NCBI GenBank assembly: GCA_029215795.1
Contig: JARDYH010000001.1
Span: 404,897,154-404,961,153 of the forward strand
Reading direction: 5' to 3'
Origin: Anniella stebbinsi
Lineage: Eukaryota > Chordata > Lepidosauria > Squamata > Anniellidae
DNA: 64,000 nt
Positions 51,106 to 63,135 of this stretch are shown piece after piece; within the stretch, counting starts at the first letter, position 1; the number at the start of each line of letters is the position of its first letter. The notes under the pieces are model-generated. The model ran no database searches, was not told the DNA's origin, and saw only the letters and a list, made by a program, of their open reading frames with translations. Made by a program: the position numbers and the translations under genes.

Positions 51106-52462
51106 CCTCGTTCTAAAAGGCCAGAACGCCTGAAAGAAGTTCAGCACCCTTGGCCCTGATGATGTCATCTTCCGCTCAAAATGTGCCCCACCCCCGAGTC
51201 CTCAGCGCAGCTTTTGGCTTTTTCTTTTCCACACAAAACAAAAATACCATTAAGGTGGAAAAGTCGGAATAGCCCACAATGTCTTTTGGTTGTCTGGAAG
51301 CTCCCAAAGGAATAAGCTCCATTGAGCTTTGTGGGAATTACATCTGGCTGACCATGTTTGTGATTGCACTGCCTGTTGCTTTTGGCAGACCTCTCATTCA
51401 CTCTGTCTGCATATTATGGGATTCGGCCTTCCCATAATACTTTGGCAGCATTGACAGCACCTACGTATGCCAAGACTATGAGCCATGGCTGGACCCAGGG
51501 CTATAAGCCTCCCTGAATCACGGCATTTCTGATCTGTAAGTTCACACGTACTGCTGCATAGTAGCATGTCCCATGTTTGCCATGCACCTTACAGTCAATT
51601 TAAGGTCCAGTTCAAAACTAACAGCTGCTTTGTACATCCCACTGTAGACAGGTAAAGTTATATTGATCAGGTCCTGGATTGTCTATGTCTGTTTTTTAAA
51701 AAATTGTTTTAGAAATGTTATTTATATAATGTATTTTAATAGGTTTTAATTTCTGTGAACTGAACAGAGCCTCAGCTATGGGGCAGTATAGAAATATAAT
51801 AAATGAATGAAAATCCATGAATGAATCAGAAGCTAATGTCATCTGCAGCATCCCATGTTTCATGGCTATGGGTGCCTCTACAAGAGCGATTTAAAGCTCT
51901 TTCAAGGCGCATTAAAAATTTTACCTCTACAAGAGCGGAGCACAAATCGGGGGTCGAGACGCTTTTTCTATCCGATTATGCGCATTATTGAATGTGCGTT
52001 AAATAGCGAGTTTTAATTTTTCGCGGAAGTTAAAGTGCCTTATGACCACGTAAACAAACGATTCTCCGCATTTCAACTACTTTAAAATGCGTTTCATACT
52101 GCCGGTAATGTGCTTCACTGCCTGTCGTTTATAGGAATTAGGTGTAAATGCGATGGTGAGAAGATGTGCATAATCGGGCAACCAGGCGTCAAGCCGAATT
52201 CTTGTAGAGGGGGCCTTTCTTGCAGTGCTGCTTCTAGGAAGGCTGGGATTTTATGAAGTACCATTAACCATTAATTTGTTGTGTTTTAAATCTGCAAGCC
52301 ATCAGGATAGATTTTACTAACCATGGTGTGTAAGTAGTATTAAATGAATGAACTAATAATCACACAGAGATTGAATCACACAGTCCGTTGAGTCATGCAG
52401 TGAAATGGATAAGAAAGTCCTGTGGGAACCACAGTATCAAGGCTCTACCCAAAGGAACAGCC
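51106..52462. other. CYP1A spacer with an L2 tail and a small inverted-repeat element
   Basis: About 51640-51815 is an L2-type 3' tail in + orientation (CTCAGCTATGGGGCAGTATA, AATATAATAAATGAATG). 51875-52210 is the small TIR element. Nothing else is recognised. Confidence 0.5.
51875..52210. mobile_element. Small DNA element with 11-bp TIR
   Basis: CCTCTACAAGA at 51875-51885, repeated directly at 51924-51934, and its inverse TCTTGTAGAGG at 52200-52210. About 336 bp with no coding capacity and a CpG content higher than its flanks. The superfamily is uncertain. Confidence 0.45.
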
Positions 52463-52602
52463 TTCCCCAAAGTGGTGACCTCCAGCTGTTTTGGACCAGA
52501 ACTCCCATTTGCCCTGACTGAACTGTATGGCAAATGGTCAGGAACCATGGGAGTCGTTCTCCAAGACATCTGGAGGACCCCAGGCTGGAACAGGCTGAGT
52601 GA
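52463..52602. repeat. Family A palindromic repeat
   Basis: CAGCCTTCCCCAAAGTGGTG ... GAGGACCCCAGGCTGGAACA, an imperfect hairpin. Confidence 0.75.
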
Positions 52603-53591
52603 AGCTCTAGAGTAGACAGCAGAAGCTCTGGGTTAGCCAAGGCTAGGGTGAGCGGTGGGTGTAAGGTGAAAGTTTATCATTCAGCATCGCTGTCCTTCGT
52701 ATGGGTCACAGTCCCCTTCCAGGTTAACGATTGCCCTGGCTTGCGTGAGAAGAGGTTTGGCTGCAGTTCATCTGGTTTCCCATGCAAATAAAAACAAAGA
52801 CTGGGGGAAAGGAGACAGGGGGGTTGGTGGTTATGGGGGTCGGATAGGTCACTCTGGAGACAGGACATCGCGTGAGAATGGAGTGGAAGCAGAGGGCAGG
52901 GGGGCAGGGAACCAAGGGGAGAAACCCAGAAGGACAATGGGTAGGTCACTCCCGTCTCAAGCCCCTCCAGCGCAAAACTCAGCCGGCAGTACCAGAACAG
53001 CTATAAGGGATCACTTCAGACTTTCTTAGATTCATCCAGTACAAGGCTGAGGTGGATCCTTTAGAACAGCCAAGTAATCTTCTCTGATTCATTTTTTAAA
53101 AAAAAGTTATTTCTACATCTGCAAAGATCTTGTACTCTTTATAAAAGCAAAGCATAGTAGTAGAATGTTGGTAACAGGTGCGATCTGGTCAGAGTTAAGC
53201 ACTTTTAAAAGTCCCATAGATTTGGATGGAAGGGTTAAGCACATGCTTAAACCTCTCCTCTTGAAATTAATGGGGACTTGCAGAACAATCCTAAGCACTC
53301 TTACTCAGACTTAGGTTCCTCCCAGTTCAGTGGGACTTACTTCTAAGTAAACATGTTTAGAATAGCAGCCTCAGGAATGCAATCCTCTACATGCTGCCCT
53401 GGGAGTGCCATTGAACTCAATGGGACTTAAACACACCTGAGTAGGCATGCATAGGACTGTGCTGTAAAAGTGTAGAAATTTAGCTGGGTTGTGCCCCAAA
53501 TATTCGAATTTGCAGCAAAAATTGCTTGGGTTTTTCTTATGTGATTTCTCTCCTCTTTTCTTCTCAAAAGCTGATTTACAAAAGACAATAT

Positions 53592-53593
<2 letters not shown>

Positions 53594-53625
<32 letters not shown>
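53594..53625. repeat. (GT)16 microsatellite
   Basis: Uninterrupted GT run. Confidence 0.95.
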
Positions 53626-53628
<3 letters not shown>

Positions 53629-54489
53629 ATTCTGCATTGTAAAATAACAAAACGTATTTAACAGGAGACATTTTTTGAATGAAAAGAATTCAAATGATCG
53701 TTGAAAGAACTAACAGACGGAGCAAATGAAATGTTGAAAACTCTTTTTCGGTGACTTGGGGAAAATGAATGTGATACTTTTTGAGTATTTTCCCCTCGGT
53801 TCTTTGCAAATCCTATTACTTACATTATTCTGGGACCAGAGATATGCCACCCTCTACACCGGTGGAACTACTGCCATATCGGATAGGTGCTCAGCCTGAG
53901 TAGAGAGGGGAAACACACAACCAGAAAACACAATGTTGTGGGAAAGCAAGATTATCCCTGGAAACAATGCCAGTGCTCACCAACCAGTGATGACACCCAC
54001 ATGCTTCCGTGCATGGAGGGAGCCAGCCAATTGGCTCACAGGAATGGGGACACCTCCACAACACCCCTGCTGCATAATATAACAACACAGCTGACTTCGA
54101 GCTGAAAGAGATGCCATGTCAGGAGATCAGGGGTCAGATAGTCCATGCAGCCACAGAGGAGCCTCAATCTGGATTGGGACCATGGCATTATGAGAGAAGG
54201 CTTTAATCCCTCCCCCTGACTCACATTCCCAATTTAATTCCCCCTGGAAAATAGCTGTATGTTTCCCTTCATGGAGGAAAGTGCAACGTGATTTTAATCT
54301 GAAAATGGGCACAAGCGGTGGGGCGTGGGAAAGGGAAAACCCAGCCATGTATTTACGCACTCGCCTGGTCGCCATTGGTGCTGAGGAAACTTTTGCAGGT
54401 GAGTGAACCAGTGGGCAGAGAAGGGACAGAGTGCATAGAAACCCAGCAGGCTGCTAAGGGTGGGAAGCCGCGTCCTCCGCCACATCCAA

Positions 54490-54545
54490 CACAGAAGTGT
54501 TGGATGCCCAGAGAGCTTCGGCTATGGGGCGGTATAAAAATGCAA

Positions 54546-54584
<39 letters not shown>

Positions 54585-54721
54585 AGTGCAGCATGAGGGA
54601 CAGGATGCTCTGAGTCTCCTTGCCAGCCCCAGCTGTCAGGTAAACATTTTTCCAGGCTACTGGCTATTGGGCAGTATAGAAATGCAATAAGTAAGTAAAC
54701 AAACAAACAAACAAACAAACA
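54490..54721 (+). mobile_element. Two L2-type 3' tails with (AAAT)n and (AAAC)n
   Basis: GAGAGCTTCGGCTATGGGGC then GGTATAAAAATGCAATAAAT leads into (AAAT)n ending at 54585. A second copy, GGCTATTGGGCAGTATAGAA, leads into (AAAC)n ending at 54721. Both are the short 3' end only. Confidence 0.7.
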
Positions 54722-56007
54722 CTAACTTTTGTGGGCTTATTTACAAGGCTGGTTAACCACCCCTAAACCTCTCTTCCCTTAAAGGTCCCAAAACATGGGA
54801 GGTTTGTGATCAGATCTGTTTCTGATGCCACATCTCTTCTGGCCCTGTTCTAGAGTGTACATAAAAGGAATCAGTTGCTTCACCTGGATGGCAACGGTAG
54901 GTGCCTATGAGAAAATAAATAATCTCCAGGAGGTGAAGTAGATAGGCAGTTGGTGCTGTTTGCTCACTCCTAGCCTGGAGCCAGGCACTTTTCCCACGAC
55001 GAGGGTTGTTTTGCAGAGCACAACACATTTTTAAAGAGACAGGAGTCCCAGGCAGAGATCAGCAGGGTGTGTTCAAGACGGAGGTGTGTGGGGCAGAGCT
55101 ACAAGCTGCCTGGCACGCAAGCAGGATTCCTGATATACCCAGCAGCCAAGAGGCATGGTACTCAGCCCTGCCTGGCATAGGCAAAGGAATTTTGTTCCCA
55201 AGTTCAGTTGTCACGAACATGCTGTTGATTCATTTTATGGGGAAACTGTGTTGACACCCAGAAAAAGGTTCTTGCCATGGCTTGAGGTGTTGGAGATCCT
55301 TTTGACAGGAAAGAGGTCACTACACTGTCCAGGTGCAGGCCAGCAAATCCACGGGCTCTTGGTGCTGTCTCTGCTCAGGGTTCTTAATCTTTAATTCAGA
55401 CTTGGAATGGGCGTCTTTTCAGAAAGAGAACACCTTTGGATCAAGGACAGTCCTCTGACAGACCTTCAAAGAGAGGACTGTCCTCTGTGAAGGAGGGCAC
55501 ATGGCTCCCACATCAAATCTCTAGAGTGAGGCAGCCAGCACCCTAAAATGCAGAAAAGGGCAACCCAGATAGTTCAGAGGCTGGAGCAACTGCCCTGTCA
55601 GGAAAGGCCATGACGTTGGCAGCCCTTTTGCTCAGGACAAAGTTGCGTAGAAGTTGGGTTTGGGGAGACATGACAGGGGTGCATAAAGTGATGCATGGTG
55701 TGGAGAAAGTGGACATGCTCATCAGACTAGAACCCACAGGGATGATCCCAGGAAGCTGAGTGGTAGGAGATTCAGGGCAGAGAAAAGGAAGGACTTCTTT
55801 ATGCAGAATGTAGTCAAACTATGGAATTTGCTTCCAAAAGATGTGGCAAGGTTTGCCAAGTGGTCAACTTCAAAAGGGGTTTAAACAGATTCACTGCTGT
55901 GGTCATGGGCTGCTCTTGCTCTTGCTCTTCCTCATTATGGCTGCCACTTGCTTGCTTGACAGGGAGGCAGGCAGAGAGCCATGGAGCATGGAGGCCCCAG
56001 CATCTCT

Positions 56008-56065
56008 TCTTCCTCCTCCTCCTCCTCCTCCTCCTCCTCCTCCTCCTCCTCCTCCTCCTCCTCCC
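56008..56065. repeat. (TCC)n microsatellite
   Basis: About 19 near-perfect triplets. It explains the poly-Pro, poly-Leu, poly-Gly and poly-Glu open frames read through it. Confidence 0.95.
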
Positions 56066-56419
56066 CACTGCCATTGTCTGAACCAGAGTGAGTGGCAAGT
56101 GAACAGGCAGGATGCAGTGAAGAGCTCTTGTCCATGGGCCCCTGCTGGGGTGTGGGGCCTCGGTAGGTGCCCAGCCATGCCGATGCTTGATGCTGGCCCT
56201 GTGTCGGTGCCCCCGGATGAGGTGGACTACAATTCCCTCCTTCTTGGCCAGCATGGCTGTTGTGTGCTGCGCTGAGTCTGTGTGCTGTGGGGTTTTGCTT
56301 TGTCTTGTTGCCATCTCTTGCAAGCCCCCTTGAGGATCTTTCAACCCAAACACAGATCTTTTAAGAGGAGATCTTCACAAATAAATAAACAGTTAAAATC
56401 TGTTTAGATCTTGGCACTG

Positions 56420-56640
56420 TTTTAGCCTTTCAGAGGCTGCTGCTGCTGCTGGCGCTATTTTTACTTTTAGTTTTATCAGCAGCTGCTGCTGCTGCTGCTG
56501 CTGCTTTTCATCTCCCTTTTATCTTGACCTGTATGATTGCCATTGTTTTATTGCGTGCTTTATGTACGTTGTACGATATGTTCACCGCCCAGAGAACTTT
56601 GGTTATTGGGCAGTTTCAATATGAAATAAATAAAAATAAT
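56420..56640 (+). mobile_element. L2-type 3' tail with (CTG)n
   Basis: Ends CCGCCCAGAGAACTTTGGTT then ATTGGGCAGTTTCAATATGA and AAATAAATAAA. Contains two CTG/GCTG runs at about 56438-56451 and 56478-56503. Confidence 0.65.
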
Positions 56641-57049
56641 TCTTTGGAGATTGTGGACTCCTGTTCCGCTCTGGAACAGACATCTCTCCAGATCTAGGTT
56701 AGCCTGTTTGCTATCTAGACTACAGAGTTGTTTATTGTTCACTGTTCAGACCTTTTAAAGAACGGAGCCCTGGGAAAATCCTATGGAATGCCATTCGTTC
56801 ACCTTCAGAATAAGCATCCTGATGGATAAATCTGTAGTGTGTGGATATAATCGGATGTTCTCACAGAAGCACCAAAATTGGGGCTGTGGAAGATTCAGCT
56901 TTGTGGTGGTATGACAGCACTACTTGTGAGCTATGAAATTGTGATGAACCATGGGCCCATGTCACCCAGCGTGGTTCCACTTTGACTGGCTGTGGCTCTC
57001 GGACAGAGATTCTTCTTTCCTGGCCTTATTAGTTACAATCCTTTAAACC

Positions 57050-57395
57050 AGGGTTGCAGAACCTTTTCCAGCCTGTGGTCCGAATTCAATTTTGGAGAAA
57101 ATTCCAGGGGCTGCATTCCACCCATGGGCTGGGCAAAATAGCCCAACTAAGGGCATATTTTAGCCTAATGCGCATCCTGCTGGCAACCTGCCTTAGGAGG
57201 TGCATTTCAGCCTTAACAAGGAAAAAACTCTGCAAAAGCCGGGAAACCAGCAAACACTCAGCTGTGGGGGGGGGGGGGGAAAGGCAGCAGGGCCAATGGA
57301 AGGATTGTGGCCATCTGGGGAATTCTGGAGGGCTGGATTGGGACCACGGGAGGGGCAGATTTGGCCCATGGAACTGAGTTCAGCAGCCCTACTTT
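57050..57395 (+). repeat. Dispersed repeat family D
   Basis: CAGGGTTGCAGAACCTTTTC ... GGCTGGATTGGGACCACGGG, GGGGCAGATTTGGCCC. Related pieces are at about 32175-32470, 50145-50250 and 61785-62125. G14 run at about 57266-57279. Confidence 0.5.
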
Positions 57396-58084
57396 AACCC
57401 ATATAACTGTGCTCTACATATGAGCCAGCCCATTAGTTGCATAATATTAACTCTAGTGTTGGCATAAAACATCGCAACAACTTAGGCAGGAGAACTCTCC
57501 TCCTCTGTCCCCTGCCTTTTTCTTCTTCTGCCACATCCATTAACAGTGGCAGCGTTAATTTTGCTGATCAGCTCCTTGTTCTGTGGGGTCTTTGTCAGAG
57601 TGAGGCATTATGGCTGAGATGGCCATAGAGATGTTGTCTGTTCTGCGATAGCAGTGAATACTGTTTGAAGCAACTTGAAATGCAAGCAAAGCAGCGGCAG
57701 CACAGGCAGTTTCCAGGGGCCCTTGCCCATAATCCCTTGATCTGTGGAAGGACCCCTCTGGGCAAGGCGATGGGCAGGAGCTCTGCAGAACCCCACCAGC
57801 CACTGCCCTGCCACAGCAGTAAGCGGGGGCAGTTTACCACGGTGCTCACCTCTCTAGACAGCGCATGAAGGCACTTGTGATCCACCATCCCTCCTGATCT
57901 GCTACCTGAGCCACATTGCTTTGCCTGTAAACAATGCTGGCTCCAGGTTTTGGAGGACTCTTGGACAAGATGCTCTCAGTGGGGCCCCCTCCTCTTGGAC
58001 TGAGCCCCCATTCTCCTCCTGGTTGCTGCTGCTATCGCTGCCATTTGCTCTCCTGCCCCTCTGGGCCCAACAGGAAGATAAGAA

Positions 58085-58400
58085 AATAAGAACAGCCCTA
58101 ATCCTGGATGAGACCACGGGTCCATCTAGTCCAGCATTTTGTTTACACAGTGGCCAAACAGCTGCCCACAGGAAACTCACCTTCCTGCTCATGTTCCCCA
58201 GCAACTGGTGAGCATAGGCATACTGACTCTGATACTGGAGGTAGCACACAGCTAGCACCAACTAGTAGCTATTGATAGCCTTCTCCTCCAGGGATTTATC
58301 CAACCCCCTTTTAAAGCCATCCAAATTGGTGGCCATCACCACATCTTGTGGAAGCGAATTCCAGAGTTTAATTATGTGCTGTGTGAAGAGGTCCACCATT
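58085..58400 (-). mobile_element. CR1-like LINE 3' end
   Basis: The - strand reads LFTQHIIKLWNSLPQDVVMA then TNLDGFKRGLDKSLEEKAIN, followed by the untranslated end and TTCTTATTTTCTTATCTT. It is the reference copy in this window for the family at 26245, 34473 and 38769. Confidence 0.8.
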
Positions 58401-58755
58401 TTATCTATCCGGAATCTCCCACCAATCACTCCCCAGTCAGCAACGTGAACTCCCGGGGTGGGAGTGGGTGGGTAGGTGGGGCGAGTGGACAGGGGGGCCT
58501 GTGGAAATGACCGCTCCCTCTCATTCCTCTCCCTGCCTGCTGGGTCATGGAAGGAAGGCGAATAACAGGGAGGTGGAATAGCAGGGCCAGGAGGTTGCAG
58601 GGATTGGCAGCGGGGTGCTTCTTCTTCTGGGGTGTGGGCTCTTAGCAGTTGCCCCGTGGTGCAGAGCCTCGGTGCTAGCCGAGCCTGCCAACTTGGTGGC
58701 TGCGCATGGGCCATCGGTGGGCAGGAGCACTGTTCTGTGAGAGGAGCCACCTAGG

Positions 58756-58916
58756 CAATGGAGGCTGGTGGCTCCGAGGTCAGTGGGGCTGTGAATCCCC
58801 CCTGAGGTTCAGAACTCTAAAGGAGCTGCCCAAGGTGCTGAATCAAACCCCCCAAAACATGTTCAGCACTTTGGATAGCTCACCTAGAGTTCTGAGTGGT
58901 TCTGACTGAAACCCAC
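58756..58916. mobile_element. Family C palindromic element (hAT-MITE-like)
   Basis: Begins CAATGGAGGCTGGTGGCTCC. The internal arms GGTTCAGAACTCTAAAGGAG and TCACCTAGAGTTCTGAGTGG are imperfect inverses. The right terminus is incomplete. Confidence 0.6.
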
Positions 58917-59666
58917 ATCTGCAGAGAAGTGGAAACATCAGAAAATCGTTTTATTTTGGATCCAGGAAGATAAAGAAAGTTCCGAAAAGTAGACCAACAA
59001 GTGTCCTTAAACCCTGTTATTAGCTTCCAATGTTTGAAATAACTCGGCTTTTGTAATACCTTTGGGTCACATGACTAGAGAGGGACCAGCCAATCAAGTT
59101 TTAAGAAGCTTCATATAAGACTGTGAGAAAATATGACATTGTGCTACCAGCCAAGAAGGAGGATTCAGTTTGCTAAAACGAAGAAGAGACGTCCCTGGCA
59201 TCACGTTGCTCCCGCTGACAGAGCAAGGGGGATTGGAGGCCTGGGGTCAGTGAGGTAACATCAGCCTTGTCTAATTCCCAGGCCCAGGGTTCCACAGGGG
59301 CTCTGGGTTGGCTTCCTCATTTCACTATTGCCTTTCTATCTGGGAACAGGGTTGAAAGTACAGTAAGATATGATCTTTGCAGTGCAATCCTAGACTCGTG
59401 GACTCAGAAGTAAGTCCTATTGAGTTCAATGAGCCTTACTTCCAGGTAAGTGGATATATTAGGTACCTTTATTAATTTTATGGGGAAATGTTTTGAACGG
59501 TCTCCTCAGAATGCTTGTTGTGGGGTGGGGTGGGGGTAGCTCATGTTTCTTTAAAAAAGGGGGCTTCTATTGGAGTTTTGTCATCCTCCCCCACAAAGAA
59601 CCCTGGCTTCTTAGTAGTGTGGCAGGAAGCATGCTGTACATGTTCCAAAGCCAAAGCTAGAGCAGA

Positions 59667-59676
59667 TCTATCTAAC

Positions 59677-59735
<59 letters not shown>

Positions 59736-59756
59736 ATCTATCTATCATCTATCTAT
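59667..59756. repeat. (ATCT)n microsatellite
   Basis: About 90 bp of tetranucleotide repeat with two interruptions near its right end. Confidence 0.95.
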
Positions 59757-60495
59757 ATTATTAATTATCTCTCTTTGCTCTCTTGTGGTGGTTTTTCTAG
59801 ATGGACATGACATGTTCTAATTATAACTGCTTTCTGGATGTTGGTGTGGATGCATTTTGGTAGGCCCAGTTTCTGAAGGTTTCCTGTATAGTTTTTGATG
59901 TGATGCCAGTTACTGATGTGACTAACGGAATAATTATGATATTTTCCTGTTGCCATAGTTCTTTAACTTCCATAGCCAGCGTATATATTTTTCTCTCTTC
60001 TTCCTTTTATGCAACATTTTTGTCATGAGGTATTGCTATTTCGATGAGGTAAGTGTTTTTTTTTTTGTTGTTGTCTATAACTGTTATGTCTGGTTGATTG
60101 CAAGGTATTGTCTTGTCCATGTGAATTATCCTCCTCCTCCACCGCCTCCTCCCTACCACTACTACTACACTGCCCCCATAACTGAAGCTCTCTGGGCAGT
60201 TTACAAAGATTAAAAAACATTAAAAATAGAGTATACAAACTTTAAAAACCAACTCAGATAAAAACACAACAAACAGATAATACATAGGCAGTTTGCAATT
60301 GATTTGAATCCCAATGGTTTAACCGTACTTATTTGGTATTTATGTATTCATTATTTATTTGATTTGTATCCCGCCTGTCTACCCAATAATAATAATAACA
60401 ACAACAATAATAATAATAACAACAATGGCACTCTGTCTTTCTGAGCAGACAGGGTTAGCACTGCATTGTAAGACTACCTGGCTGTTACATGCACC

Positions 60496-60733
60496 TAGTG
60501 GAGGCTGGTGGCTCTGACTTTGGTGGAGCAGTGAATCCATTCCAGGTTTCAGTCAGAACCAGCCAGAAGTCTAAAGGATCTATCCAAAGGGCTGATCCTA
60601 TTTGGGGGATAGGCCTTCCCTAGCCTAGCCCCCTTCAGTTGTATTGGACTATATCTCCCATCATCCCAAGCCAGGGATGCTAGTGACAGTCCAACATATT
60701 AGGAGGGCACCATGTTGGGGAAGGCTGGTGCAA
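60496..60733. repeat. Half family C element joined to a family A palindrome
   Basis: 60496-60611 begins TAGTGGAGGCTGGTGGCTCT and lacks its right half. 60612-60733 is a family A hairpin (CCTTCCCTAGCCTAGCCCCC ... ATGTTGGGGAAGGCTGG). Confidence 0.6.
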
Positions 60734-60904
60734 GCACTGTCCCTGGGTGACCGCATCAAACTCCCCAGGTCTGTGCCTCGTACATGCAGTTGTCTCAGGC
60801 GCCATTGGGATCTGTGGACACTGCCCCCACATGGTAAGCCTCTGAACGGCAGGTGGCAGCTCCTCAGAGAAGCACCCTCAGGGCACTGGGCTGACTCTGC
60901 CCAC

Positions 60905-60970
60905 CCTGGCCAGCCATTGGATCCTCCAATGCAGGAAGGAGTATAAATGGGCTCCCTGTTCCAGCTGAGC
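60905..60970 (+). promoter_or_regulatory. CYP1A: Candidate core promoter of the + strand CYP1A
   Basis: CCATTGG (about 60910) and CTCCAATG (about 60924) are CCAAT-type sites, followed by GAGTATAAATGG at about 60939-60950. This is the same CCAAT plus TATA layout as the - strand gene. It lies 2.2 kb upstream of exon 2, on the right strand and outside recognised repeats. No strong splice donor follows closely, so exon 1 is not defined. Confidence 0.4.
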
Positions 60971-61035
60971 CTTCCTTGAGCAATGACGTCTTCCTGAGCT
61001 CTGGTGTGTGTCCTATATTGGTGGTTGTTCTTGGG

Positions 61036-61167
61036 CCCAATGGTGGCTCTGACATCATTGGGGCAGTGCTTTGTACCTTGGAGAGCTCCTTTAGAGTTCT
61101 GATGGAAACCTGGAGCACATTCACTGCCCCGCCGACCTCGGAGCCACCAGCCTCTACTGCTTTGGCC
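61036..61167. mobile_element. Family C palindromic element
   Basis: GGTGGCTCTGACATCATTGG at the left pairs with CGACCTCGGAGCCACC at the right. The right end CCACCAGCCTCTACTG is the inverse of the family start CAGTGGAGGCTGG. Confidence 0.65.
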
Positions 61168-63117
61168 CTAACCTGGCTCATCCCAGTGTCCTCCCTTCCG
61201 CCCAGCCCTGGCTGGCAAGCTGACACCCAGCACTCCCTTCCTGCCGTACACTGCCTCCCTCGCTCTCACCGTGCATCTCCAAACTGCCCCTCTGGTAGTT
61301 CTGCATGGGCACTTTCTTTGCCATTGCCTCCGACTAAAGGTGTTCAGGGCCAAACTCCCCATCTTTCCTCTCTTGTGCATCGTGCTTCTCCATCGACAAT
61401 GTGACCACCTACCCTGCTCAACAGGCACGTTGTGTGGTCTCTGCCTCTGACTCCCCGCTCTCCCTCAGGCCCCAGGTTCTGTTTGTTGCCAACCCATGTC
61501 ATGTCTCTCCTTTACAACATTGCACAAACACGGCCTTTCCCCTCGGCCCGCCTCACGCCCTGCTCATGGGACATCACTTATGGCCTATCTACACTGGTGT
61601 TTTATCCCAGTACCGTAAGATCTGGCTCACGTGTGGAGCACATGACACACTTCCCAAGCTGCTGTCCTGCTGCTATTTTTTCCTCAATATTTTGTTTTTT
61701 CTTCAAACTTCTTTTTATGACTTTTCTTGTGCACTACAGACAATCTAGCAATATCATCACCTTTCCCAGTGGGATTCAATGGTGTAGAACAGAGGTGTTG
61801 AACTTCAGGGCTTCGGGCCAAAATGGACCCACCTGGCATCCCAGTCCTGCCCTCTGTTGTGTCACACATACCTTCCCCCCTTCCTGTAGCACCACCACGT
61901 TTCCCACATTTGTAGATCCTTTGGTGGTTTGGTGGGTTTTTTGCACAATTTCCCCCCACCCCCACCCCCATTCTAAAAGGTTGAAATGCCTCCTCCCTGG
62001 CTGGTATTCCTGGCATTTTGAGCCCTGCACCCATTTGCCTTCAGCCACCACTGGAACGTGGACCCTAAGAGCTTTTCTGAAACTGAATTTGGCCCTCAGG
62101 CTAAATGAGGTTCAAGGCCCCTGATGAAGAACCCATTTTGCAACATTTCCCCCACCCAGCCTCTCTCTCCCTGCCCCTTTTGCACCTCTTCCTCCTTCCC
62201 GCCCCTGCTCTTTCCTCACACTGGTTTTCATGGGCTTTGTGGGCAGGAAGTCAGTTGGGCGTTGTTGTTGTTTTCACTGTGTATCTCCACAGCTGCACAG
62301 CAGTGAAGAACCACATGTTTTACTGTTAAACTGCCATTCCTGCGCAGTAGTGAAGATGTGCATGAAGTTAGCCGCAGCAAACTGGGAAAAGAACAGCATC
62401 TCCTTCAGCATGTGGCACATGCTCACACTGTAAAATGCACATGACTATTCCAACTTCTACTTCTCCTCAATTGTAACACTATGACTTTGGGTGTGGTGGT
62501 TGATGCGGTGCTGTATTTATTATTGTTTTTCCCCAGAGCAGCAACTGTATTCCAAAATAAATAAATATCAGCACTATGGTGTCCCAGAAATAAGGTATAT
62601 CCCCTAGACCTCTCCAGTGTTCTCCTCCTAGATCTAAGCACAACTTCTCTTCATCCAGGGCCCTCTGTATTACAGGTTTGAAAACCTTTAACACAAAGCT
62701 ATAGAAACAAGTAATAGACCTCAGGCACTGAAGCACTAGCCTTGCTGAACATCTTTCTACACTCTCACCCACATTGTGGGCAGCACTCCAACTAGCCTAG
62801 CAAAGGGAAAAGGTGTGTTTTCCCAGCATCCATATGCTGCAGGTTGAAAATGCAGTATTCCGTAAACAGAAGCATGCTTGGTGTGCACTCAGAGGCTATA
62901 ACCCTATGTCCACTTTCCAGGCTGGGAGTAAGTTCCACTGAACACAATGGAGACTTTTGAGTAAAGGCTTGTATAGGATTGCACAGTAAAATCCAGACAA
63001 TGAATTCACTACCTGTTTTTTGTTCAGATGAAAACCCTAATGGTTGTATTAGGACAGCTCAAAATAATTTCTGCCTGACTATCTCTGTTCTCGGCCTGTC
63101 TTCCTAAAACTGTTTAG
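61168..63117. other. Presumed intron 1 of the + strand CYP1A
   Basis: Dispersed family D repeat at about 61785-62125 and a family B piece at about 62895-62990. One XRE-like GGGCGTGAGG lies on the - strand at about 61551-61560. No coding signal until the acceptor TGTTTAG at 63117. Confidence 0.45.
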
Positions 63118-63135
63118 GATTAGGGCTCCTGCAAC

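Larger units (their letters stand above)
52603..57049. other. CYP1A spacer, simple repeats and LINE tails
   Basis: Family B palindromic piece at about 53285-53465, (GT)n at 53594-53625, an L2-type tail plus (AAAT)n at 54490-54585, a similar tail plus (AAAC)n at 54650-54721, (TCC)n at 56008-56065 and an L2-type tail at 56420-56640. No gene is seen. Confidence 0.5.
57396..60492. other. CYP1A spacer, repeats only
   Basis: A CR1-like LINE end (58085-58400), a family C element (58756-58916), a family B piece (59380-59465) and (ATCT)n (59667-59756). A - strand LINE tail lies at about 60170-60240 and an (AAT/AAC)n tract at about 60385-60426. No gene is seen. Confidence 0.5.

Noticed and set aside
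55814..56353. Poly-Pro, poly-Gly and poly-Glu proteins on both strands
   Set aside because: Translations of the (TCC)n microsatellite.
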